Assembly (NCBI RefSeq): GCF_037975245.1
Contig: NC_092580.1
Coordinates: 6,362,501-6,426,500, forward strand
DNA from: Apostichopus japonicus
Taxonomy: Eukaryota > Echinodermata > Holothuroidea > Aspidochirotida > Stichopodidae
Length of the DNA: 64,000 nt
Direction of reading: 5' to 3'
Numbering within the stretch: the first letter of the stretch is position 1; every line of letters starts with the position of its first letter. The notes under the pieces are model-generated. The model did no database searches. It was given only the letters and a program-made list of their open reading frames with translations, and was not told the origin of the DNA. Made by a program: the position numbers and the translations under genes. Shown here in pieces: positions 28,350 through 41,300 of the stretch.

Positions 28350-28757
28350 TCAGTCCTGGTCAATACGCCTGCCCTGCTTCTTTCTGGCCTTGTACTTCTT
28401 TCTGAGATTACGTAGACATTTCTTCTTCAACTTCCTGCTCTGTAGATACTTACAGTCACTAGGACGCCTCACCGCAGCACTATTGGGGTTGTGTCGGTAA
28501 GCTACAGAGATGCCCCTCTGCTTGAAACATTCCATGAAATCATTGTTCAGGTCCCAGGTACACTTGGATGTCTGCGCATCTCTCATGCAAATGCTTTGCT
28601 CGCTCTCACAGTCACGTACAAGGTTGTGCATGGAAGCAGCCGGATTGTAGAAACACTGCATGTCTAAGGTCCAGAATTGAGTCATGGCTTCAGGGAAGAG
28701 CTCAGCTTCGAGTTCGCCACTTTGAGTGTGGGTCAGTGCTCCATAGACATCTGTAGG
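28350..28757 (-). CDS. TIMP-like: Gene A exon 4: C-terminal domain and basic tail
   Basis: This 408-nt terminal exon starts after an ATGTAG acceptor; the competing acceptor 7 nt downstream would give an early stop. It has seven cysteines at positions matching genes B and C. The last two flank a basic loop (RKLKKK), followed by a long Lys/Arg-rich tail that ends RRIDQD. Confidence 0.88.
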   Translation of the reverse strand, partial: PTDVYGALTHTQSGELEAELFPEAMTQFWTLDMQCFYNPAASMHNLVRDCESEQSICMRDAQTSKCTWDLNNDFMECFKQRGISVAYRHNPNSAAVRRPSDCKYLQSRKLKKKCLRNLRKKYKARKKQGRRIDQD

Positions 28758-31700
28758 CTACATATGGGTGAAAATCAATTCAGTTGTTTCAATTTAAACT
28801 TTAGTAACATTAAGTGATATTGATAGAAGTAACCTATACATTGCATTCAATGGTGAGTGCTACATGTATATCCTCCCTTCCCACCCCTACCCCTACCTCC
28901 AACACTGTATCCCAACTGCCAACTTCCCACCCCCAGGCAACTTAGAAAGCGGCGCAGAAGGTCACGGTATTCATCTCTGTAGAGAATATCTTGTTGGAAT
29001 TATGTAATAATGTACACTTTGAAAGGAAGCTAACAAACAATGAGCTACTTTCCCAAAATTCTTACCAAGCATGCTAAAATTTAATGTTTAAATTGAAAAC
29101 TTATAGCTGGATGATGTTCACTTTATATTACACTGCAAGCTAGTGGGGTTTTTCCTTCTCTTTTTCTGTGGGCAATAAAGAATAGCTAGAATTAGCCCTT
29201 TGAGGTTCTTTGCATCACCTTTTCTTCATATGTTCCTTTCCACTTCAAAACATTGACTTACATTGACAAATACCACATTAATTGTGATTATGAATATCCA
29301 TCACATCACATAGGTTTAGGCTCTATACATATATATCCTATGGGAGAGGGGAGAGGGTTACAGGATTCATGTATTAGCATAACAAGAAAGGCTTTTTGTG
29401 TACATCTTTCCTTTTCTTTAAAGAAAATTAGAAACCACTCATATTGTTTCATATTATAAAGGTCCTGCATAAAATATTAAATCAAAATTTGTACATATTA
29501 CTTTTATATATTTTTTATATTTGAACAAATAAATCACATTCTGCCACAATTTTTTAAATCCCAAAATAGGGTTTATTTTAATCTTAAAACCAATTGTATA
29601 TGAGAAGTTTAGTAATTAGAGAGTAAATCTTACATTGCAGTCGTTGCACTGCTTTGCATAACCACCGGTTAAACCTTTCATTTGGTAGGTAGTGACATCA
29701 TCCATTTTAAGATGTAATCCACATCTGTTCATCATTAAAAGTGGTATTGTCTCATCTGTTGTTGGATCTGTCACATTCTCAAAGTAACCTAAAATAATGC
29801 AGCAAACGAAGATTAGTGGAAATTTTAATAGAAACAATCAAAAAGTAATAAATTAAATCAATTTAAACTAATAATCCTTACATGGGAAGAGAAAATTATA
29901 CCGTGCCATTGATTATATAAACACTGTCTCAATATCTTGTCAATGGTTTAAGATATTGTTGATTGAATGGAACTAAACCCTTGATTCTTTCCTGGAATGG
30001 ATCACAATAGGTAGTGTCTGATTCTCCAAAAGAATTTTTTTTCTTTTATAATATTCTTGTTGAGTTATCCTTTAAACCTGATACATTTTGAATGTTTGCT
30101 TAGCTGACACGATTCTCTGTATCAAGAATTTCATAGAATTTTCTTCTGTTAATGTGCTATGTATTACTAACAAAAACAAATACTTTTTTCAGCTGAATTA
30201 CCATAATGAAATTAGTCCTCTGTTGTTACCAGATGCATTCACAAAACACAAACTACTATGAGGATGTGGCTTTGATTGACATTCAGATGTTGGAAACTTC
30301 CAACAATTGAAGTTAATTAGCATACACATTATTTCATTGAAGTCATTAACATAAACATTATTTCATTTGAAGTCATTACCATGAACATTATTTCATTTGA
30401 AGTCATTAGCATAAATATTTCATACTGAAATCTTTATTAGAAAAGAAAATAGTAACACATATAGTCATCGTAATTGTTTAGAAGGTCTTGTTCTTTCAAT
30501 GGTCCAATTATAAATGGAATATGAATGTAAGCTCCCAATGCTCAATTTGATGCTCAACATCAACTGATTATACCAATAAGCTAAAAAGGTTTTTTTTGTT
30601 TTTTGTGGACTGCTGGAATAGAATTTACTATTTGTGTTCCAATCATGGACCCTAGACATCCCACCAGTTCTCAATCCACTCTTTTACCACATGTGGTGTT
30701 CACTGTGATCTTTTCAGTTTCTTTGAACACTATTCATACATTTTACTCACCGCTAATGACATATGTCTCTATCACATCTAACTCTGGTACACCACAGAAG
30801 CTTGCTTCTGTCCAGAGGCTGGAGTACTCTTCATTAATGAGATCAGGTGCTATCTCATCAGGCTTGAAAACTTCAAGAACAGTAACGTTGAACTTCATGT
30901 AGCCTTTGAAATATGTCTCTTCACTGAAAGGTAGATCATCTTGTATTTTATCGTGGATTTGGACAATCATTGCTGTGGAAAGACGAGAGAAGATGGTAAA
31001 AATAGAAGCAAGAATGTTAACATAACATTCTGATCAACTCATTTTATCATGAAATAATTTATGATAACTTGTAGCTCAGCACATCAGGTTTTGTTCCTTA
31101 TAGCTAGCATAAATGTTCTAATTATTAAAAGCAGAACATTATTTAAATAAGATTAGAATTCAAAATAAAATAAAACTGTTAGCAAACTGCTTATCCACTA
31201 GAGAGCCTGTTTAATAGAATGTGTAAAAGTAAGTTGGCCTGACATTTCGATCCTAGCAGGATCTTCTTCAGAGGCTAAAATGATCTTTTAGCCTCTGAAG
31301 AAGATCCTGCTAGGATCGAAACGTCAGGCCAACTTACTTTTACACAAGATTAGAATTCATGAGAACTTGATGACTTTTGCACCAAATGGGTGTTAATTAA
31401 AAGTAAAATCAAGCAATCTTTCATATGTAGTATTGGTACCATGTTGGTACCAAATTTGTTTGTTACATTTTCTTCATTATCTGAAGTGAAACTTTTAGAA
31501 AAACTAGCCCTAGATTAATGATAATAAATTGAACATGAAAGAAGTTAGAAGATATACATGGGTGCTTTCTCGGTAGACCTTTCAGAACTTAATACATAAG
31601 TGTCTGACAACATCTGTATATATATATTTATACATACACACACATATATACAAAATATATATGTATAACTTGTGGGAACAGAAACTGTACTTAAGATTGT

Positions 31701-33688
31701 AAGTATGGAAATGCTGCCATTCTGTAATTGTTTTATAATTATAACTTGATAAATTCTAAAATATCTCAATATTTTTAGCACGCAATGTTACTTCATACAA
31801 CTTTGCAATTGTCCAATAATGAAAGATACACATAATGAAATCTAAGTTCATATGTTGATGTAAAAGATCATCTTTGTTTTTAATATGTATTAGCTTAACA
31901 TTATTTGATTAACATTGACAATAACATCACACAAAGCTGTAGATAATAATAGTAATGAGCTTAGTAAAGAGCCAGGCTTGGACCTGCCACTAGTTTTTAT
32001 TTACCTTTAGATCTCCATAACACAAAGCTGAACATACACTCTTACTTATTATATATTGTACACAGTGATCTATTCAAGACCTTTTTAGCAAAGAACAAGT
32101 TGCAATATCTAAGATGAATTAATTTGATAAATTAGGGAGAACCAAATAGTCTTTCAGCACCTTTATGAGTTCTTTCTTCCCCTCGATGTTAATTGTATCG
32201 TTTCTTTTTAGGGACCAAATGTCTCAATACCTCCCCCATATTGGTCTCAATACCTCCCCCATATTGGAACTGAGATTTTAAGCGTTCTTGGTTATATAGT
32301 CATGTCATGAACAAAACACAAAATTCTTAGTTAATTAAATGTTGCCGATTTAATGGCTCTTGGGTAAGAAGTAATTAAGTTTTAGTAGAATATGAGAAGA
32401 AAAGGTAATTGAAAAAGAAAACATTTTTATTTTAAGTATATTGTTTTAACCTGCATGTAGAAACAAGTTTTCCATTTACTTTTTCATATTTGCTGCATGT
32501 TTGCAAGGTAAGGACTTCAGACCAATAGGAGAAAGGAAACTATGAATGTATATTATGAGCTTAGCTTTTCATTTTGCAATAACATTTTCAGTCATTTAAG
32601 TACAAGTTAGTATTGCTATTCCAAAAAATGAAAAGCAAAAACACAAATAGCAAAATTATCAAAGATTAATGTAAAGAAAAATACCAACTCTGATCCAAGA
32701 CAATTTTTTTTAGGAATGCCATATTCTGAACAAATGGTCTTAATGATTGAAACATTTGAATTTCTAAAAACTCATCTACAAGAAATAACACCTTACCCAA
32801 AAAGTATGTTTTTAAGTTTATAATTTTTATTTTTAAATCTTGAGGGTAATAACCTTTAACTGTGTGGTACTAGTATTGATATTGGTAGTCACCACCAAGG
32901 AATACAAAATTATGTATGACTTCTTTACTGAATAATAATGTATACAGTTTTAAATGTTATAAAACCTAATAAACTAAAGCCTAAAGATATTTTAAATTAC
33001 CCAATATGTTATATCATCGTGTAATTCATGTATTAATGTTGCCTGTAATTTTGTAACAATTTATAACTCAATACCTGAATATGTTTTAATTTATTGAAAT
33101 ATGGAACTGTATCATTTTACAATACACAGTTCTTTACAATTGGATAATTGAAACCTTTAGGGAAGCAGAGTTGGAAACATTATCTTAGCTTGCTCAAGGT
33201 TGGAGGATATATGCAGATGGAAAAGAAGGGACAAAATGATGCATTTTTAAAAATCAATAACATTTGTTTCTTTTCATGGTTACAAACATTTCAACAACTG
33301 CCTTGAAGAGAGGCATGGGAATTTGAAGGGAAAACTTGATTGCAGAAAGGAACCAATTTTCCTCAGCTGTCACCTAAATCATAAGTTGATCAGATAATTT
33401 CAAAACATTTTTCTTGTACAAAATTAGTAGAATGTAACCGCTGGTAAAGTAAGGGAACATCCCCAGACTTAACATTTGTTAACAAACTGCAATGTCTTAC
33501 AGTTGAAAAAGTACATCTCTTTGTTTGTAACAGAAGTATGCATAACGAGCAAGATAATGCTACTTACCGAATGTTGCATCACAGAACTTCACTTGAGGAT
33601 GTCGTACACCACAGCCACATTCATCAGCTGCCTTACCATAATGTAACATGGTGAAGCACAGAATCAAAATAATAAACCCAGTCTTCAT
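28350..33688 (-). CDS. TIMP-like: TIMP-family secreted protein, gene A (4 exons)
   Basis: Four exons joined by GT-AG introns of phase 1, 1, 0: 33688-33568, 30972-30751, 29788-29634 and 28757-28350 (906 nt, 301 residues). The product has a hydrophobic signal peptide (about residues 1-20), then Cys24-Gly-Cys26, HPQ at 30-32 and Cys36, the N-terminal TIMP signature with exact C1/C3/C13 spacing. Exon 2 gives the FCG cysteine, exon 3 an RCG and a CNDC pair, and exon 4 seven cysteines and a Lys/Arg-rich tail. Two N-glycosylation sequons (NVT) are visible. TIMPs are secreted netrin-fold proteins that bind metalloproteinases or matrix; in sea cucumbers the relative tensilin stiffens collagenous tissue. 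Exon 2 is shorter and exon 3 longer than in genes B and C, so A is the most divergent copy. Family membership is firm; tensilin-like function is inferred. Confidence 0.9.
29634..29788 (-). CDS. TIMP-like: Gene A exon 3: end of N-domain
   Basis: The acceptor TTTTAG and donor GTAAGA bound a 155-nt exon ending in phase 0. It encodes an NVT sequon, the RCG cysteine and a C-x-x-C pair (CNDC). The CxxC spacing resembles vertebrate TIMP-1, whereas genes B and C use CxC. Confidence 0.85.
30315..30425. repeat. 34-bp tandem repeat in gene A intron 2
   Basis: About 3.3 copies of ATTATTTCATTTGAAGTCAT followed by TA.CATAAAC. Confidence 0.75.
30751..30972 (-). CDS. TIMP-like: Gene A exon 2: N-domain beta-barrel core
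   Basis: The acceptor TTTCCACAG and donor GTGAGT bound a 222-nt phase 1-1 exon. It contains the FNVTVLEVFK strand with a sequon and the single conserved FCG cysteine, the partner of the first mature cysteine in TIMPs. It is 21 nt shorter than the same exon in genes B and C. Confidence 0.88.
31163..31345. mobile_element. Snap-back insertion with 14-bp target duplication in gene A intron 1
   Basis: Two 60-bp arms, 31221-31280 and 31286-31345, are inverted copies with one mismatch and a 5-nt loop. The insertion is flanked by the perfect direct repeat AAGATTAGAATTCA at 31149-31162 and 31346-31359. Each arm contains CTGAAGAAGATCC TGCTA GGATCGAAAC, resembling a hammerhead core (CTGANGA, stem II, GAAAC) with one extra A. 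A variable-length target duplication and an inverted terminal copy fit a truncated Penelope-like retroelement. No reverse transcriptase is present. Confidence 0.65.
31616..31668. repeat. AT/AC microsatellite
   Basis: TATATATATATTTATACATACACACACATATATAC-type sequence in gene A intron 1. Confidence 0.8.
32220..32270. repeat. 23-bp direct repeat, two copies
   Basis: GTCTCAATACCTCCCCCATA followed by TTG occurs twice back to back in gene A intron 1. Confidence 0.75.
33568..33688 (-). CDS. TIMP-like: Gene A exon 1: signal peptide and CxC...HPQ..FC
   Basis: The ATG has A at -3. It encodes a hydrophobic leader (FIILILCF core), then ADE, CGC, HPQ and FC. The donor GTAAGT follows a single G of a split codon (phase 1). 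Residue 2 of the mature inhibitor ridge is Gly. Confidence 0.88.
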
Positions 33689-33807
33689 CTTGATGAGAAA
33701 GGTTTTCCTGATCTCAAGTTGAAATATGACATTCAACGAGGTAAATCATGTAAAATATGAAACTAACAATGGAAACACAACTTGTGAAAGTATCTGGTTT
33801 GATGGTT

Positions 33808-33818
33808 ACATATATATG
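33808..33818 (-). promoter_or_regulatory. Possible TATA box of gene A
   Basis: TCATATATATGT reads on the minus strand about 120 nt upstream of the gene A start codon, nearly the same distance as the clearer TATA box of gene B. In such AT-rich DNA this is only suggestive. Confidence 0.3.
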
Positions 33819-36800
33819 ACAGGTACTATGATGGGTGAGGTTTCTTATATGTTCCTCTGTCATACCTTTTTCCTCTACATGGACTGGGTTCCAGTTGGTT
33901 GGGGACTGGACTGTTCAAACTGTCTCTTAATTGGTTTTTTTATAATATTTCTTGATATGTTTTCAGGTTTATTAGATGAGGTCTACTACTAAGAACCAAC
34001 CATGCATCATATTTTAAACTGGTGCTTAGAATATGATCAATATTAAAATAATTCAGTTTGACGCTTCTTATTTTGGTACCTTTGATTCAGAAGTGATATG
34101 CCTCCAATCTTCATCAATCATTTTTCAATCATTTTCACATCATCATCACTCGTCCCAAATTTTAATTACCCCTTTCCAAGTCATTTTGTTGTACGCCTTG
34201 CTTGACACCTTAATGAAATTTCAATCATTTATTTTCCCCCTTTGCCTTATGCAAACGCTGTCAATTTCTTCAAAGGCTGAGATGTAAAAAGAGACCTTGA
34301 ATATGACTTATGTGAATGGTATTCCTGGGAAATTGCCAGATGGCATAGTGGGGGTGTACAAGTGACTAGTCCAATGATATTTCCTTGGTATATTACACAA
34401 ATTTAGGTTTATGATATAGTTTAATTAATACACGAAAGTTCAATGTGACAATGTGACTACATACTGTGAAGTCAACGTTTAACAGAACTTTGAACTCCTA
34501 TCTGTAGTTGTCCTGAAGTCAGGTTGTTCTTTAATTCCATGCCAAAAATTTCAGTGATAAAGACAACTTGTGCATACATGTTCCTCAGTGGTGAATGAAC
34601 TCAAGATTTAAGCATGGATTAGGAGGTAGGGGGGAGGGATGGAGAGAGCGAAGGGAAGGGAGGTGGGTCTAGGTTCAGGAGGGGCATAGAAGGGACAACT
34701 AGTTTGTAGGTAGTAGAGAATATAGATTGTATTTCTCCTATGTATGGTTTAGAATTCAAATGTTAACAGTAGGAATTTTAGAGTGGTAGAGAGAAAGGAG
34801 GATGGGGGTACATTGGCAAAAATTGAACTTGACATAAAATAAGTTGACCATGTAAGTCTAATTGATTTGTTTCTAATCCAACCATTGTATTAATTGTGTA
34901 GTCATGAGAGAAATATCACTTGAAATGATTGCTAATGATAATAACTTCATTGTTAATAAGTACTGGATAGATTATATGTTAGCTAGATCCCAAAACTTGC
35001 ATTACTTGCATCAATACGGGGATTCTAATCCGATTTTACTTCTACTAACTCTTACAAATGTTATAATTTTCCAGTCTTTGATTTTCCATTTATATGAAGC
35101 CACTTATCCTGTTACCCCAAATCAACACCCAAGTAGTTCATCTTCAATATGATTATGTATTTATTTACAACATTTTGTATTGATTTAAGCCATGGGTTGA
35201 TTGACCAGTCAAAGGAACATCTCCCTAGAGGTTTGTAAGTTATGAAAGTTTACATATACCAATTATTTAGGTATAATATTGGTGTGCTGTTGTGACAGAT
35301 GGAGGAATACATATCCCAAACATTAAGCCAGTCATGTTAAAGCCCTTGGGTTTGGTCCGACCTATGTATATAAACATGTAGAAACCTATACAGAAGCATG
35401 GTTGGATGGAAAATTACATGGTTAATTAGGACACTGCTTCATCCTTTTTCAACTATCATCATACCTATGATTTACATGCAACTATAAAGTAACTGGGTTT
35501 GGTTTTCTAATTTATATTTTATTCTGATGATGAGGTCATGTGCTGTTTGAAAGAGGACAGATATATATATAAATTTCGTTGAATTTCATATTCGACAGAC
35601 CTGTATTAATATGATTTGAGATCTATATATACTTGCTAATTATGGTAACAGACTAACATGTGAATACCAGATTTGACAGACTAAATTAAGTAAGGAGTGA
35701 ACTCAATATTTGACTGACCTATGTTCTACGTAATGATGGACGCATAGCAATAAGTGAACTGGAAACATTACCACTTTATCCATGCTATTTATTTATCACT
35801 AAGGTTCAAGTGAACATGAATTTAATATATTTACCATACCCTTAACAAAGCAAATAATAAGAGAAACACTTTTGTGGAATAAAGTATAGTAAAGTGAAGT
35901 AATGCTATGCAAATGAAGTAACATAAATTTTTGCTCAAAATTGTACAAACTGTGTACATTTCACATTTTACACTTGACTTGATTTGTCTGATATCATAAC
36001 AGATAATCATCAAATTTCAAATATGATATTTTATGAAGTTTAACATTTCTATTTGAGGAGACATGGATGTGATTAAAAGGTTATTTATATTTATATAAAC
36101 AAAATCCTCACGTTAAATATGGGAATGACTACCTTGACCATTGACTTATCCCAATGAGAAATAATCCTAAAAGAAGCTTGTGTGAACACTTTGGTAGGAA
36201 ATCACACTGCCTATCCAAATAAGGCCATTCGTGTATTGCCAACATTTAGGCTTTCAGTAATGTGAAATTAAATAGCTCTATTCTAATGAGTCCCTCTCCT
36301 GACTTTGTTGAGTTTGAGAGTATACTCCTCTCAATTGAACTTCATTTTGCACTTTTGTTCAACTTTGTTGTTCCATTTTAGGTTACCTTGAAGAACAATT
36401 GTCTCATGAACATAAACACATTTACTCAGACTTGAAGCATCTTAAATCTTTTCCAGGATGCTGCCCTCTAAATCTGCTTTCAAATTTACATGGGTCATCC
36501 TTTGGCCATATGGTTCATATTGTTCAAACTTCTGTGACAATTACAGTTAGCATGAAATGTACATATACTTAGGTTAGAAATATGATGATGGCTGGAGAGG
36601 TGTTCTCACATATTGAAGAGAGCCATTGGATCATATTTTCATTAGATCTTCCTGATATGTTGCCCTCTATTATTCTATAGCACATGGTTTGTCAATGAAT
36701 TTTGTTGTCATTTTCATGTAATTATTAGTTTCTGTTTGGAATACTAATGTTTGCAAGGGATAATACAAATGTTTTCTGTAATTTGTAAGTTCTTCCTCAT

Positions 36801-37975
36801 TTGATAACGAACATCCTGATGGCATTTCACACCATAATTCAATTTCTTAAAAGGAAATTCTTGCATGGCATTCTCGAGATACTGATAATTGAAATTGTCA
36901 CAGTTTGTACCGTAAGTGAACTTGAAGCAAACATGTGTGATGTCATCAACAGGTGTATGTCATAGCTCCACACTGATAGCAGATGTTTTGGTTTTACTTT
37001 ATTTTGGAAGTAGAATATTTTAAAATAAATTTTGAAGAAAAATATGAAACAAATTTGTGCATTTGCCTCTATGACATCACAGTTTATTTCTGCTGCAGAA
37101 ATTACCACAAAATGTGCAAAACATTTATTAATATCTCAAATATAGTACATAGGGATTGAACACAAATTTCACCATTGCAATAAACTTTGGCACCCCCAGT
37201 ACCAGTAGTTCATGAATTCTTTGCACATAAATTGTTTTCATGCATATAGTTAACAATTGCATATAGACAACAAGCCTTCTAGTACCGGCGAATTGTTACT
37301 TTGGTGGGTAAGGAATCTGTTAGCCACTTGTAGGCTAAGTAGTACCACTGTCAGTTTAGAACAGTATGTGGTATCATTGATAAGTGTAAGCTGCTCCTTA
37401 GTACTGACCCTAATAACTGATATTAACATCTCTATCACTCTTCTCTCTGTGGCTTTGGTTTAAAATAGGGCATCTTTATAAGATCCGCATCATCCATGTA
37501 TATTGACAATTAGATTTAGATGCTCTATGGAGATGTTTGGCTCATGGCCTCCTATAGCTTCAGCTACCCTCTCTCCCTTTCAGTTTCATTCCTTATTTGA
37601 TATATTTGCTCAACCATGTTCAAGGAACTTTTTGGAAAAGTAATCCAGTAACAAAGTCCCAGTAACAAAAAAGTGACCTTTTGCTAGAAAACTGTACTAT
37701 TAATTGATACATGGTATAATAGATTTTAGAATGAGGATTCATATCAAACACTATGGTCCATGTAATATCCTTTTTCTGTCATTGGGAAGAGGAATATTTA
37801 GGTGTATACGTGCTGTAATATTTGTTAACTGCACAAATTACTATTATTTTTGTTAGCAATGTTGAAATTGTTGGATAATTATGTTAGATATTTTATGTTC
37901 ACTTAAGTGTTCTTTAAATCTACTAGCATACTACACATTTTTTTTTTTTTAAATGTCTATAGGATTTTTTGCTTG
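33819..37975. other. Spacer between genes A and B
   Basis: AT-rich DNA with no exon recognised. It should contain the upstream control region of gene A (near 33.7-34 kb) and the 3' end of gene B. Confidence 0.5.
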
Positions 37976-37981
37976 TTTATT
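37976..37981 (-). other. Poly(A) signal of gene B
   Basis: AATAAA reads on the minus strand 25 nt after the stop codon of gene B. The 3' UTR would be very short. No equally clear signal was seen just after genes A or C. Confidence 0.4.
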
Positions 37982-38005
37982 CATGCAGTATGTCAGTAAC
38001 AGGCT

Positions 38006-38326
38006 CTATAATCTGTTGGCCTTCATTACCTTCAAAAGACATTTCTTTCTCTGTTTGCCTGTGTAAATGTTACAGTCCTTCCTGGTTGTAACTGCTGCTG
38101 CTCCAAGGAGCAGTCTTGATTTACGAGAGGCAAAACATTCCTCAAAGGTTGGACTGAGAACCCAGCTGCAAACTTGATCATCAACTTCCATGCAGTGGCC
38201 AAAGTTTGTCTCGCAATCTGTAACTTTGAGGATTGAAGCACTGATTGGATTGAACCCACAGTCTTCTACTTGGAAGTTATCTGCATCTGTGTCACCAAGA
38301 TCCAGAGCCTCACTCCTCGGATAAAT
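38006..38326 (-). CDS. TIMP-like: Gene B exon 4: C-terminal domain
   Basis: A 321-nt terminal exon after the acceptor CTGCCCAG. It starts IYP like gene C, has the GFNP motif, seven cysteines, and a final C-x10-C loop containing GKQRKK. Its tail is the shortest of the three genes. Confidence 0.9.
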   Translation of the reverse strand: MYPRSEALDLGDTDADNFQVEDCGFNPISASILKVTDCETNFGHCMEVDDQVCSWVLSPTFEECFASRKSRLLLGAAAVTTRKDCNIYTGKQRKKCLLKVMKANRL

Positions 38327-41300
38327 CTGGGCAGAAAAAAAAAAGTGGCATGAAAATAGTTAATAATATTTTAAGGTAGAGGCAAAACAAGTAATCAGTT
38401 TTAGAAAGGATCAAGTGTGGGAGGGGAGAGGAGCAGGGGAAGGGGGGGAGAAGATGATGGTTTACTGATATCACTACTTTTTTAGATGCCCTGCAGTTTT
38501 TAACTGTATGAGTCTGAGATGTGTAACAATACTATTGTTACTCGAAAACCTCCCCCTTCCTTGTCTCCCAATCCCCTTCCACTCCCTGTCCCCTTACCTT
38601 CTCCCTTATCTCTGCCTTCTGAGCGTGATAAGGCAACTTTATTGTACTGACAAGTACTCAACTAAGAACTTAAAGTTACTGACCAAAAGGCCTACTGTCA
38701 ATTCACAGTGAATGCTCATCTTTCTTGATAAACATTACACAAACAAGTCACATGATGATATATATCTTTGTATTATATATCTCCATGCAAAATAAACTGA
38801 TTCAATTATGAAAGTTCTGAGGTATCATAACATTTTCCATTAAAGCATGTCTTCAGATCAATTTCAAATATCATGAAAACCAATATTGGTATAAACATGA
38901 TATCCCCCCACAAAAATTGCAACTTCTTCTTTAACATCATTTTATGTTCGTTTCAATCAAAGTCTCAGAGTTACTAGTAATAGGTAGTCTTGAATATCTA
39001 GGTAGGTGGGCCGGCACAGGGAAGTAAAAATGTTATCTATGATGGTAATACAGTACAGAATCACAGAACTCCTTTTGAGTAGATTCATGACACTCACCTC
39101 ACATCCACAGTCAGAATAGAAACCATTCAGTCCTTCTTGTTGTTCTTTGGTCAAATCTTCCCATCTTGCAACCCAGTTACAATTTGTGATGACTAAGTAT
39201 TTGTAGCCTTGTGATGTTACAGCAATGTCTCCTGATTGATAGAACAATACAGTAAAGTAACAATGGGAAAATTTAGAATAAATTTGTAACTAAAAACTTG
39301 TTACATTTCTGGAATTTATAAAAGAGGAAACTTTTTTATTAAAGGTAGTGTATATAGTTGTAATGATTACTTAGCAACAGCCATTGACTTTTATATTATG
39401 TGGTTGCATAGATTTCAGTATTTAATGGTTGTATAATTCTGATCAATTGATATGATATTTGCATATAATATAGCATCCCTCAATGTTAGCAACAGATCAA
39501 TGTGGTTAACACAAATTGGTTGCTCCTAAGTAGAAAGTTACTACATATTAAATCTGGAAATTTTGGGTCCCACAAAATCAGCGCTACATATTGGCCTATA
39601 TAAAGTGTAATTCTTTGCTGTTGAAGTAGTTTTGGTTAACTGATTACTGGTTAACTGGACTTAATTAACTGATTGTGATTCCACCACCAGTTTGTGATAA
39701 TCTTAACAGCTATTAACATCTGTTGTTAAAAATCATCAGTATTGGTAGCAAATATGCTTTCATAAAGGTCACCAATAAATTCAACAGTTGCAAATATCTG
39801 TTATCATAAATAAAATCATAAATAAAAATTAACACCACTGATAGAAGATATAAGGCACAAGTCATTTAATACATAGTAGCAAAAAGTTTGTTGTAGTATC
39901 CCATACATGTACAAGATAAAAGCATTACTGTACAGGTCATTACAACCTACCATTTTATTGGTGTTCAAGATATTCAACTTATAAAATATATATGATGCCT
40001 GAACAGAAAAATCATGAGAATGTTTGCTCTCTCTCTCAGGTCCAGCTAATTGGTTGATAGTAAATATGTTGTCCTTTTATCATTCAACTAATCCTCACCA
40101 CATTTCATATCCACAGTACAGTTCTCTGTTCACATTCTGCAAAGAAGTGTTTTCTAGAACTGCAAAACTCTTGGTTAGGGTAGCTGTACTATAGTTAGGA
40201 CTTTAAAGTGAAGCATTGCTTGATGGTGCCAAACTTGAGCGAAGTCTGCTTAAATGCTTGATATTTGGCACCAAGATAACTTGTGAGCACAAAGGATATT
40301 ACAAAATCAGGAATACCGTTCAAATAGGAAACCAAAGACTTCCAAGGAAAAGTTTAAGTTTTGTGTCTTTAGAGTTTGAAATTGTGTGACCATTTAAGCA
40401 TATATATCAGTATCTTCATTACTGTGCAGCTAGATTAAGGACATGAACACCTTCTCATATCCTGATATATGTTATATGTGAACATAGCTGTAGGTTAGGG
40501 TACAGACTATTTACAAACACAAGAATAAAGTGGGCCTGGAATCAATGTTTTGAGGTTTATTTTGTACAGCAGCATAAGAGAGATTAAGAAGCTTTTTCTT
40601 CTTAGCCTTATATACTGTCACAGCTTTGTAAAATGCTTGTGCTTAACTTTGAATTGTGGCTGGCACTGCAATATTACTGTATCGAATTTGAGATTAATAA
40701 GAGCATACCTAGAGCAAGTTTTCAACATTCCAATCTTACCTGTAAATAAGAAATCATTCTCGGAGTTGTCCTCTTTTTGTGATTGTAACAATCCAGGCTT
40801 TCCACAGATTCCACCGGTAGGTGTAAAGAGGGATACAACATGTTCTGTCATGTATGTCATCTCACCCTTGAAGATTTCATATACGCTGACATTGTATCTG
40901 AGATTCTGATTGTAAAGGTAGCCTCTGTCCCTTTCTCCGGGTAGAGCGGCCTTCTCGGCATTAAGTATTGATCCTCGGAACGCTGTACAGAAAATAGTAA
41001 TAAAACGTTTTGTTGCTTCAATGGCAAAAAACTGTTGTTTCCTCTTCCTTGACTTTCCACAACTCTCACAAGTTTTCCAATATGTATGACTGAACTTAGC
41101 ATGAAGTCAGTACTGCTGAACTTGTTTCTACAGAGATACTAATACAGCACATAGTAAACATAATTCCAAACAGATAATTTGACAGTAAAGGCAATAAAAA
41201 GAGGCTATGATATGATGTCATTTAAAAATCATAATGGACCTCTGTATCCATTGTTAGAGATCCCTTCCTCTCTGTTGCCTCCCTCCCATATCCCATCTCT

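Noticed and set aside
40550-40909. 119-codon plus-strand ORF
   Set aside because: Antisense to exon 2 of gene B, which has good splice sites and TIMP motifs.
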